A DNA stretch of 33,111 nt from Chitinophaga pinensis (lineage in GTDB: Bacteria; Bacteroidota; Bacteroidia; AKYH767-A; OLB10), in contig CALQOD010000027.1 in the NCBI GenBank assembly GCA_943332105.1, positions 1 through 33,111 of the forward strand, read 5' to 3'. A model generated the notes under the pieces. It saw nothing but the letters and a program-made list of their open reading frames with translations, was not told the DNA's origin and made no database searches. Of the stretch, positions 16,823-23,511 are shown one piece after another (position 1 is the stretch's first letter; each line of letters starts with the position of its first letter). Both the position numbers and the translations under genes were made by a program.

Positions 16823-17554
16823 CTACAAACTAGCCATTACTAAAGTTGAATAAACGAGGTGTTTAAGTTTTGATCCAGTATTTGACTCTAAAACCGAGAA
16901 GCCAATAAGAGTTATATGAGGATGAAGCATTGCTTCATTGTGACCTGGCGACTCCTTCCATGCATCGAAGATATTGCATATTGTTTCCTTCGTGATTGTA
17001 GTTGAGATGAAAAAGGGCGAGTTTCCTACCTCACCAAGCATACCGCAGTTTTCGTGTAGGTTATTAAAAGTTTTCTTTTGCTTATTATACTTGGCCACTC
17101 TATCTTGACAAGAATAATAAGCTTTTCCATCAATGTTTTTTGATGTTTCAAAATGAGTCATCATTTTATTATTGCTTGTCCATAGGCTATGAAGGTAACT
17201 TGCCGAGTCTAAACAAGCATTTAAACTTACCTCTGCTAGCCCTTTACTCTTTCTATATTGATTAATTAGTTGTAAGAATAGAGTGTCCGCTTCTTTTGGA
17301 CTTATAGCAACCTCCACTATTTGATTTTTTGTGAGCGCCGCTATGGTTATACTATCCATCATTCTTATTGCTTCCGGTGTAGGCTCATACACTTTGACAG
17401 ATTTACTTTTAGTATGGTTCTCTTGTGCAATACAATTGTTGACAATGAACAATAAAGCAAATAGAATGATTAGATTATTTCTATTCACCTTATTTTTGGT
17501 TGTTTTAAAACAACACAAGCTTGCTTTTAAAATAGAATTGTTAATCGCTTTCAT
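16823..17554 (-). CDS. Secreted CAP (SCP/PR-1) domain protein
   Basis: A 243-residue exported protein. A hydrophobic segment at about 27-43 (NLIILFALLFIVNNCIAQ) follows an unusually long basic N-terminus, so it is a long signal peptide or a membrane anchor, or the true start lies downstream. The CAP domain fills about 85-243. Family marks are the first helix LFLQLINQYRKSKGLAEVSLN, the HENCGMLGEVG segment and the helix ending WKESPGHNEAMLHPHITLIGFS. Bacterial CAP proteins are secreted and often bind lipids or act in cell-envelope interactions; a catalytic function is not established. It is the last gene of a three-gene operon with the AAA+ ATPase, 32 nt after the preceding small gene. Confidence 0.85.
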   Translation of the reverse strand: MKAINNSILKASLCCFKTTKNKVNRNNLIILFALLFIVNNCIAQENHTKSKSVKVYEPTPEAIRMMDSITIAALTKNQIVEVAISPKEADTLFLQLINQYRKSKGLAEVSLNACLDSASYLHSLWTSNNKMMTHFETSKNIDGKAYYSCQDRVAKYNKQKKTFNNLHENCGMLGEVGNSPFFISTTITKETICNIFDAWKESPGHNEAMLHPHITLIGFSVLESNTGSKLKHLVYSTLVMASL

Positions 17555-17586
17555 GATTTTATCGTTTAAACCGTTTATTAAAAATC

Positions 17587-17889
17587 TTAGCTTTTTATAT
17601 TCCTCGTATCATTGATGATATCTCTAGCCATTTTACAAACCTCATAAAGTTCCTTCTCCTCAAGCACGTTTATCGCCTTAATGCATATTACTTTAAAATT
17701 AACTTGACGAAGTTTAACTTGAAATAATTCTTCTTCAATAACATAAATTACATGCACCATTCCTTTAGTATTATTATCTAATTTAAAATAATAAATATTG
17801 TAAATAAGATCTGAGTATAGCTTTTCCAAACCAACGCTATGAACGATTTTTTCAAGCGAATCTTCCAATGAATCATTATTCAGTTTCAT
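17587..17889 (-). CDS. Small protein of unknown function in the AAA+ operon
   Basis: A 100-residue protein when started at ATG 17889 (MKLNNDSLEDSLEKI); an upstream ATG at 17916 would give 109 residues. It overlaps the end of the AAA+ gene by 14 nt, so the two are probably co-translated. It has no signal peptide. The sequence alternates predicted helix and strand (NIYYFKLDNNTKGMVHVIYVIEEELFQVKLRQVNFKVICIKAINVL) and ends in a charged helix. I recognise no family. The overlap suggests a partner or adaptor of the ATPase, which is inference from position only. Confidence 0.65.
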   Translation of the reverse strand: MKLNNDSLEDSLEKIVHSVGLEKLYSDLIYNIYYFKLDNNTKGMVHVIYVIEEELFQVKLRQVNFKVICIKAINVLEEKELYEVCKMARDIINDTRNIKS

Positions 17890-19567
17890 ATGCTTGATTT
17901 TCTTTTTTAACGACAAATCCAGTAATTTTATTGTGCTTTACTTGTGGAAAAAGGCTTACTTCCTCTGAGTGAAAATACTTTTCCACTATATCCATTGTCA
18001 TTGGCGTATTAAACAATATTTGATCAAATACTATCTTTCTAGAAACATTAGTTACTTGACCTCCTGTTAATTTATACTTTGCAGCAAGCTGAGAAACCTC
18101 GAAGGAGTTAAGACAAGTAATTTTATCTGCAATTATTTTTCTTAGCGTTTCGACAGTTGGATTAGTGAATTTTATTTTAAATAGGAATCGTCTTTCAAAT
18201 GCTTTATCAAAGTTAAACTGTAAGTTAGTTGTTGCTATTAAAATTCCTTTGAAATTTTCCATTTCTTCCAAAATGATGTTTTGAATTGTATTGTTCATTT
18301 GATCAACAGAGGAGTTAATTTTAATTCGGTTACTAAATATTCCATCTGCTTCGTTTAATAATAATATAGGTGCCTTTTCACTGCTTTTACAGATTTTTTT
18401 ATAATTGACAAAAACACTCCTAATTCTTTTTTCACTTTCACCAACATATTTATCTTTTAACATACTCAAATCAACTTTTTTTATCGCTCTATCTGTTCTC
18501 TTTGCAATTTGTAGAACAGATTCGGTTTTGCCGGAACCTGGAACTCCGTAAAACAATGCACAAATCCCTTCATTTAAGTTTTTATCTGATAGCGTTTTGA
18601 TTATCGTTTGATAATTATCCTCCATTAAAGAATTGCTTAACATTTCTAATTGTTGCTTCTCTTGCGTATTCAAATGTATTATAACCGAAGGTGTTGTTGC
18701 TGGGAGAATAAGACCTTCGTTTGTAAGTGTGTTCTCACTAATAATACTGTTGTATTCTATTCCAAACAGGTCTTGTTTTGTTTCTTCAGTAAAGCGGAGC
18801 AACTCACGGTTTTCGAAATTCTCTCCATCAAATTCTACAATTTTGTTTTTAATTATCGAGGCTGTTTTATTCATGATCGACTTTTTGATATAATTTCTTT
18901 CTCGATATCCCCTAAATAATTCTGAAGAGGCTTCATTGTAGTTTATAGTAAAGTCCTTATTAAGATAATTATAAAACATGTGTGCAATTATTATTATCTC
19001 TTCGTCTCTATATTCTTTATTGAGTATTATATGGCTTATCATTAAATCTTGATTTTTATTAGCTATCCTCTTGTAATAACTAACTGCTTGGTCTATGGTT
19101 ACTCGTCTAGCTTTTAAGTGGTCTTCATATGCTTCTATTTTTTCTGCAAACCCTATTAGGTCAGTCTTTAAATTTTCTTGCCTGGGTGCGTGTCCTTTGA
19201 AAATGGCATCTTTGACTTCTGGTGTAACTACAAAGTCAAACCTACCCACGTAGCTTTCGCACTTAAAAACAAACCCAAAATCAATTAGCGAGTCTAATGT
19301 TTCAAACATCATCGGGTATTTTTTAAGTGGAATATTTAATTGTTCCGCTATATCTCGTGAAGTTGCATCTTTGTCTTTACAATTCAAATAAAAAACTGTC
19401 GCAAAAAACAGGGCCTGCTCGTCGGTCAATCCTGTTGACTCAGATAAATTATTGGCTAGTTCTTTAACCTTGGAGTGTTCTAGAATAGTTGCATGCTTTT
19501 TATTGCTAGCATCATTTAATAAATCGCCAATTTCACTGATTGTTTCAATACATGTTTTCTTTTCCAT
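17876..19567 (-). CDS. AAA+ ATPase with winged-helix-like N-terminus
   Basis: A 563-residue protein. The C-terminal AAA+ module is complete: Walker A GVPGSGKT at 341-348, Walker B-like ILLLNEADGIF at 401-411 (Asn405 replaces the usual Asp; Glu406 is kept), a pore-loop-like segment KDKYVGESEKRIR at 371-383, sensor 1 ATTN at 445-448, and arginine-finger candidates Arg459/Arg460 in FERRF. The pattern is that of the FtsH/spastin-like group with one AAA domain. The N-terminal 110 residues include a winged-helix-like stretch (ATSRDIAEQLNIPLKKYPMMFETLDSLIDFGFV). No membrane segment or protease domain is visible. It heads the operon AAA+ - small protein - CAP protein and is divergent from the HExxH protein. 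It is probably a remodelling ATPase; the target is unknown. Confidence 0.85.
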   Translation of the reverse strand: MEKKTCIETISEIGDLLNDASNKKHATILEHSKVKELANNLSESTGLTDEQALFFATVFYLNCKDKDATSRDIAEQLNIPLKKYPMMFETLDSLIDFGFVFKCESYVGRFDFVVTPEVKDAIFKGHAPRQENLKTDLIGFAEKIEAYEDHLKARRVTIDQAVSYYKRIANKNQDLMISHIILNKEYRDEEIIIIAHMFYNYLNKDFTINYNEASSELFRGYRERNYIKKSIMNKTASIIKNKIVEFDGENFENRELLRFTEETKQDLFGIEYNSIISENTLTNEGLILPATTPSVIIHLNTQEKQQLEMLSNSLMEDNYQTIIKTLSDKNLNEGICALFYGVPGSGKTESVLQIAKRTDRAIKKVDLSMLKDKYVGESEKRIRSVFVNYKKICKSSEKAPILLLNEADGIFSNRIKINSSVDQMNNTIQNIILEEMENFKGILIATTNLQFNFDKAFERRFLFKIKFTNPTVETLRKIIADKITCLNSFEVSQLAAKYKLTGGQVTNVSRKIVFDQILFNTPMTMDIVEKYFHSEEVSLFPQVKHNKITGFVVKKENQAYETE

Positions 19568-19868
19568 ATTATTATTTTTATAGTTAACTAATACAAATGG
19601 CCAATACCTAATTAAAACTAAAATGGTTTGGTTATTTATTAATCGCCATTCTGATTAATCTGTAAAATATGTAGGTGTAGTTTATAAGATGTTTGATTAA
19701 TTATAAAAGCATCTTGAAAAGCGTTTGTCAAATGTGAACTATTTTTTTATTACTTCCAAATTGGGGCTAGACTTTTTTTATTAATTTTTGTTTACACAAT
19801 AAGTTTATGATAGGTGCGTTTAATTTGCTTTTTATTATAAATAATACAATAAATACTGTTTTTAAATT
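19568..19868. other. Divergent intergenic region, 301 bp
   Basis: This very AT-rich stretch separates the AAA+ operon from the HExxH gene and must contain promoters for both. It holds a 7-bp hairpin (ATTAATC at 19638-19644 with GATTAAT at 19653-19659) and one arm of a long-range 19-bp inverted repeat (19749-19767). A -7-like TAATTTGC lies at 19821-19828, without a convincing -33 element. I see no gene or RNA in it. Confidence 0.5.
19749..19767 (+). repeat. Left arm of 19-bp inverted repeat around the HExxH gene
   Basis: ATTACTTCCAAATTGGGGC here and the reverse complement of 20439-20457 agree at 18 of 19 positions. The arm lies 101 bp upstream of the HExxH protein start. Confidence 0.8.
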
Positions 19869-20348
19869 ATGTTACTTAGATTTATAATTTATCTTGTTTT
19901 TATTTTATTTATTGGAACAGCTCTTTATTATTGGCTTAATGAAAACAAGCCAACAAACAACGCTACTGAAATAGATTCATGTTTGATAGACTGCGTTAAT
20001 GAATGGAGGAGCACACTTCTTAGTGAGGGCTTTGATTCGAAACCAGTGTTTACATCGCTTCGCAGTATTAAAATAAAGAAGCTCTCAGAAGAAATGGTGG
20101 GCATTACACATTACTATAAAAAAACAATTGAGATTGATCCAGCTATTTTAACACAAGGCACCTTTGCTTTACGTGCCACTATTTATCATGAACTAGGACA
20201 TTATGCTTTTGGGCTTAATCACGAGAGTTGTAAAATTATGTCTACTACAATTCTAAGCGAAAAAGAATACAAAGAACATTGGGATGATATGAAGAACGAA
20301 TACATCGAGCTAATCAGGAAGCAAGATTTTGAAACTCATCTTCCATAA
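19869..20348 (+). CDS. Membrane-anchored putative zinc metallopeptidase
   Basis: A 159-residue protein with one N-terminal membrane segment (residues 4-22, FIIYLVFILFIGTALYYW). The C-terminal part lies outside the cytoplasm or in it, depending on orientation. The zinc site is HELGHYAFGLNH: His107, Glu108, His111 and a third histidine, His118, followed by KIMS with Met124 as a Met-turn candidate. The spacing (six residues between the second and third His) is one longer than classic metzincins, but it matches a group of small Bacteroidota putative metallopeptidases of the HELGHxxLxRxH type. The region before it (KKTIEIDPAILTQGTFALRATIYHELGH) is consistent with an active-site helix. It is flanked by a 19-bp inverted repeat and divergent from the AAA+ operon. 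The substrate is unknown. Confidence 0.75.
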   Translation: MLLRFIIYLVFILFIGTALYYWLNENKPTNNATEIDSCLIDCVNEWRSTLLSEGFDSKPVFTSLRSIKIKKLSEEMVGITHYYKKTIEIDPAILTQGTFALRATIYHELGHYAFGLNHESCKIMSTTILSEKEYKEHWDDMKNEYIELIRKQDFETHLP

Positions 20349-20438
20349 TTCTAAATTTATTCTCGCAGACTCTATTATTTTTATGATTGGTTTTTATTGT
20401 TGATGGCGATCTTATAAAAATATTTTCAGTTTTTTTTC

Positions 20439-20457
20439 GCCCCGATTTGGAAGTAAT
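20439..20457 (-). repeat. Right arm of 19-bp inverted repeat around the HExxH gene
   Basis: GCCCCGATTTGGAAGTAAT is the inverted partner of 19749-19767 with one mismatch. It lies 119 bp upstream of the next gene. A 7-bp hairpin (AATCGCC at 20537-20543 with GGCGATT at 20564-20570) follows, ending just before that gene's ATG. Confidence 0.8.
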
Positions 20458-20576
20458 GAACAATCTTTATATATTATGCTTTCATAATCGAATTCTCTTT
20501 TACCTATAAGAAAATAAACGCAAAAATATAGACGCTAATCGCCAGACCCTAACAATCTAAAAGGGCGATTCTCTAT

Positions 20577-21131
20577 ATGAAAAAACAATGCGTTACAGAA
20601 CTCGAGAAAATAAAAAATGTTTCTCGTTACGTATGGCACATTACGCCATCATTTCAATCCTCTGCACTATCTATTGCGGAAGAGGGCCTTATTAAAAATG
20701 AATTTGTATTTGCGCACAACAATCTTCGCAGACTGGGAGATTCGTATCCTTACTTCATTGACAGTCTTGACATGATGATGTCTAAAGATCTAGAAGACAA
20801 AGATTTCTTTTTAGCTTATGATTACTGGCGCATTGACACCTCTTTGCTGGACTTCGATTGGTTCATTGATCCTTATATGGTTGAAGACATTTCTATTTAT
20901 TGCAGCCGTTTTGCTTCATTACAAAACTATGTATGTACGCCTAACGACATACCTCCGCATGCACTTACATTATTTAATTTTGACAACTCACGTTATCTTT
21001 CTCGTCCTACGCGCGTAAAGTATTATGAAGGCTCTGCCTCTGCCTTACCTTGTCGAAGCGACTTCGACACGCTCGTGTATGATAATAGTATTAATGGGTT
21101 TATCAAACACCTTATTAATAAAAATAAATAA
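20577..21131 (+). CDS. Unknown protein with an ART-like N-terminal HIT motif
   Basis: A 184-residue cytoplasmic protein without signal or membrane segment. The N-terminus reads RYVWHITPSFQSSALSIAEEG, then LIKNEFVFAHNN. This order (aromatic-HIT, a helix, GL, then a strand with the next conserved residues) resembles the opening of ADP-ribosyltransferase-like folds such as DarT and related phosphotransferases. The rest (aromatic-rich FDWFIDPYMVEDISIYCSR, then NDIPPHALTLFNFD) does not settle the question. The C-terminal segment ALPCRSDFDTLVYD is encoded over a palindromic repeat (21051-21069). A strong terminator follows 13 nt after the stop. The function is undetermined; the ART-like idea is weak. 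Confidence 0.7.
   Translation: MKKQCVTELEKIKNVSRYVWHITPSFQSSALSIAEEGLIKNEFVFAHNNLRRLGDSYPYFIDSLDMMMSKDLEDKDFFLAYDYWRIDTSLLDFDWFIDPYMVEDISIYCSRFASLQNYVCTPNDIPPHALTLFNFDNSRYLSRPTRVKYYEGSASALPCRSDFDTLVYDNSINGFIKHLINKNK
21051..21069. repeat. Short palindromic repeat inside the 20577-21131 gene
   Basis: TGTCGAAGCGACTTCGACA is a perfect 8-bp inverted repeat around CGA, continuing into ACGCTCG. Its CTTCGACACGCTC part resembles a dispersed palindromic repeat type of Bacteroidota and the TGAGCGGAGTCGAAG motif inside metG (8302-8321). It is read in frame as CRSDFDT. Confidence 0.7.
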
Positions 21132-21143
21132 CCGCTTCCTATT

Positions 21144-21168
21144 AAGAGGGGGTATTGCCCCCTCTTTT
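21144..21168 (+). terminator. Intrinsic terminator
   Basis: A perfect 9-bp stem (AAGAGGGGG paired with CCCCCTCTT) has a 5-nt loop and a following TT. It starts 13 nt after the stop of the ART-like gene and stands out for its G/C stem in AT-rich surroundings. Confidence 0.88.
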
Positions 21169-21208
21169 ATAATTCACTTTATAATTAATCAACTAAAAAA
21201 TATTACTT

Positions 21209-21493
21209 ATGTGGGACCACACACCTGATGGGCATTATATTGCTCCAGACTCTAAACGATTAGAGTATCAAAAAAAGTTAAGCTCTTTAACGAATGATGA
21301 ACTTTTAGTTTTTGTTCGAGCTTATGAAAACTGGTTATCCGACCAACGGGTAAACGACCTTTCGCAAGCCTTTCTTGGTTTTTTTTCTATGGCTTATTGC
21401 GATAATAATCCGAAACAACTCGCTGCTTATTTAGAAGAGTATGATGCTATATGTAGAGAAATTGCGAGGAGGTGGGTTGGGAAAAAATTGTAG
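21209..21493 (+). CDS. Small protein of unknown function
   Basis: A 94-residue protein starting MWDHTPDGHYIAPDSK, without signal peptide or membrane segment. It is mostly helical and charged (KRLEYQKKLSSLTNDELLVFVRAYENWLSDQR), with an aromatic stretch (AFLGFFSMAYCDN) and a basic end (CREIARRWVGKKL). It has no recognised family. It stands alone between the terminator of the preceding gene and a 185-bp gap before a convergent gene. The open frame with an ordinary composition supports a real gene, but nothing more can be said. Confidence 0.6.
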   Translation: MWDHTPDGHYIAPDSKRLEYQKKLSSLTNDELLVFVRAYENWLSDQRVNDLSQAFLGFFSMAYCDNNPKQLAAYLEEYDAICREIARRWVGKKL

Positions 21494-21678
21494 ACTTTAT
21501 TTATTAAAGCTGTCAATATTTAATTTTTATTATTTTTAAATTATCGGCCGAACGGCCTCGGTGACTTACAATTACTAAATCGCAACTATTGTTTTTGTTA
21601 GTTTATCATTATTAAACTTTTTTGGTAGTGCTAGCAAATGTATCACTTTGCTATCTTGACGACTTCAAGACTGCAGAA

Positions 21679-22356
21679 CTATGGCACTTGCACGCTGTTA
21701 TACATTGTTTTTGTTATAAGTTTTAAATGCCATATCAATCGCTCATAAGAACCAATGTCTAAGGCTCGTTGTCCAGTTAGCATACTGCTTAAGAAAACAG
21801 GTTTGTCTGTCTTAGTTAAATAGGTTCCTAAATTTTCGTTCCATTTAAGCTCAAGAGCATTTTTAAGAACTTTTGATGCAAAGGCATTTTCAATTACAAT
21901 TATTTTCGGTTCAATAATGCTTATCAGCTCTATTGACAATTTAATTTGTTCTTGATAAAAGTAATCATTAATTTTCTTTTCTATTACCTTTTGATTGGTT
22001 TCCCTTTCAAATAACAGGTCTATATGTTCCCATTCTATATTTAATTCCTTAGATATTTCAGCAAATTTTTTGAAATACGGATATTTTGCTTTTGCAAGCA
22101 ATCCAATGCTTTTAAAAACCTCTACTTTACCATCTTCGAAGGTGTTGAAGTTAAAATACGAGTCAAGGTCATTTAATATATCAGAATATTGTTTTTCATC
22201 TTTTAAAATTTGTTTCAGACCTATTATGCTAAAAGATGGATTTAATCCTATAAATAATAGCGCATTTTTTTTAAGCTCTGGATAAAAGTTGGGCGACCTT
22301 TTTTGATTTCGATTAGTCTGCCACAATTTTATTATTTTTTCGTTTATTAAATTCAT
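21679..22356 (-). CDS. Unknown protein, possible uracil-DNA-glycosylase-like fold
   Basis: A 225-residue cytoplasmic protein. It has the segment ALLFIGLNPSFSIIGLKQIL near the N-terminus, a central helical part, the strand PKIIVIENAFASKVL, and near the C-terminus VFLSSMLTGQRALDIGSYERL. A GLNPS-type loop after a hydrophobic strand, a middle I-V-x-E-N strand and a late S-x-x-x-G-x-x loop are reminiscent of the uracil-DNA glycosylase superfamily (Mug/TDG have GINPG). The key residues are not convincing, so this is only a hint. The last codons run into an AACAGCGTGCAAGTGCC stretch before TAG, where the real reading frame end may have shifted. It belongs to the accessory block and is probably transcribed with the upstream FISUMP gene or alone. 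Confidence 0.6.
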   Translation of the reverse strand: MNLINEKIIKLWQTNRNQKRSPNFYPELKKNALLFIGLNPSFSIIGLKQILKDEKQYSDILNDLDSYFNFNTFEDGKVEVFKSIGLLAKAKYPYFKKFAEISKELNIEWEHIDLLFERETNQKVIEKKINDYFYQEQIKLSIELISIIEPKIIVIENAFASKVLKNALELKWNENLGTYLTKTDKPVFLSSMLTGQRALDIGSYERLIWHLKLITKTMYNSVQVP

Positions 22357-22450
22357 TATCTGTAAATATGTTTTATAGCAGTTGCATTTAAAAGATGTTA
22401 CCTTATGTTGTTCGAATTAATCGGGACAGTGCGGCAATATTGCTTACACG

Positions 22451-23059
22451 CTATCGCTGGTTTGTTTCTTTTATTAATCTAATCGAGCACCCCCAATCAT
22501 ATTTCCAACTCGCAGGGATGATTCTTTTCTCTGGAAATTCATAATTACTTAAAAATAAGACTAATGGATATTCATTATTATGATTCATCCAATAAACCAG
22601 TGAATCTTGGTTATCTATTAAATCATAATTACTATAGCCAAGAATTTTACTTATAATACCACAAGGTTGTGCATTAAAATCGACAGAATTTATTCCGTTT
22701 TGCCTGCTCCAACCACTTATTGATTTTAGGTGCGTTGCTACAGGAGGTAATTTAAAGCCTATATTTTGAATATTATTGCTCTTTATTATATAATTAAAAA
22801 GTTGGTCGAAATCGCTTTCAAATGGTATTCTCCAACCATTGGGTACAATTTCTTTGGCTTGTTCGACTACATGATGATTGTATATTTTTCCTTGATTTTT
22901 TTCTTCTAAATTTTTATAATTGCAATACGCTGGTATTTTGTTGTTAAATGCAAATTCCCATTCAGCAGGTGTATTAGCAGGATATAAAGGTTCGCCATTG
23001 ATATATTTTGTAATATCAAAATCATTTTCAGACCATATTTGATCGCCTATTTGTATCAT
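22451..23059 (-). CDS. FISUMP domain protein
   Basis: A 202-residue protein made of a single FISUMP domain (Fibrobacter succinogenes major paralogous domain). Marks are the start MIQIGDQIWSENDFDITKYINGEP, then GKIYNHHVVEQAKEIVPNGWRIPFESDFDQLF, the SGWSRQNGINSVDFNAQPCG segment, and the end GCSIRLIKE. Most FISUMP proteins are exported lipoproteins, but this one has no signal peptide and appears cytoplasmic, as is common for stand-alone forms in Bacteroidota. The function of the domain is not known. It begins about 45 bp from the dnaE stop, at the right edge of the accessory block. Confidence 0.85.
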   Translation of the reverse strand: MIQIGDQIWSENDFDITKYINGEPLYPANTPAEWEFAFNNKIPAYCNYKNLEEKNQGKIYNHHVVEQAKEIVPNGWRIPFESDFDQLFNYIIKSNNIQNIGFKLPPVATHLKSISGWSRQNGINSVDFNAQPCGIISKILGYSNYDLIDNQDSLVYWMNHNNEYPLVLFLSNYEFPEKRIIPASWKYDWGCSIRLIKETNQR

Positions 23060-23103
23060 AATTATTTTTTTATGTCAAATATATTAGTTTTATTAAATAA
23101 ATT

Positions 23104-23511
23104 TCAAGTTTTTGATAAATCATCCCTCCCAACCGTAGCCAGCTTTTCCATCCACGAAACCGTTATACTACAAAAGCCAAATTCAATATCTACTCTTCCT
23201 GTTATCAGATAAATTCCTCGCCCGCGAAAAGGATATTGTTTGTGTATCATCGGAAAATGGGTGGTATCTACAAAGGCTCCTTCTTCGTCTATAAAACAAC
23301 CAAACGACATCGACTCGCCCTTGCCGGTACGCGTAGGTTTAATCGTAACCAGATAGCCCAAGATGCAAACTTGTTTCCCTACGTAGTCTGATAATTCCTT
23401 CACTTTAATTTTAGGATATGGAAATTTTTCGGGCAGCTGTTTTAATAATTCAAACGGAGAACAAACCGGAAAACCTATCAACTCTATTTCATCTAACGCA
23501 TCTTCTAAATC
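23104..23511 (-). repeat. dnaE 3' end, parent of the duplicated segment near fhs
   Basis: This part of dnaE encodes the last 136 residues (the OB-fold) and is about 93.5 percent identical over about 356 aligned bases to the copy at 16320-16716. Nearly all differences are silent in the DnaE frame; only Glu-Arg, Tyr-His and Trp-Cys changes are seen before the 1-bp deletion in the copy. Confidence 0.88.

Larger units (their letters stand above)
16753..23070. other. Accessory block inserted between dnaE and fhs
   Basis: The displaced dnaE tail next to fhs still shows dnaE stop - spacer - fhs start, so the two genes were once adjacent. The block between them holds eight genes of accessory character and is AT-rich. 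Similar spacer fragments remain at both edges: minus-strand GAGCATCAAAATAA at about 16740-16753, and GACATAAAAAAATAA at about 23063-23077. No integrase, transposase or terminal tRNA is visible, so I do not call it a specific mobile element. Edges are approximate. Confidence 0.65.

Noticed and set aside
21544-21557. GGCCGAACGGCC hairpin after the 94-residue gene as a terminator
   Set aside because: The stem is only 5 bp, the loop is 2 nt, and no T run follows.
21494-22450. Integron-like attC sites at the ends of the 21679 and 22451 genes (AACAGCGTGCAAG and AGCGATAGCGTGTAAG)
   Set aside because: The two ends are similar only in part, no paired core sites with GTTRRRY spacing were found, and no integrase is present.
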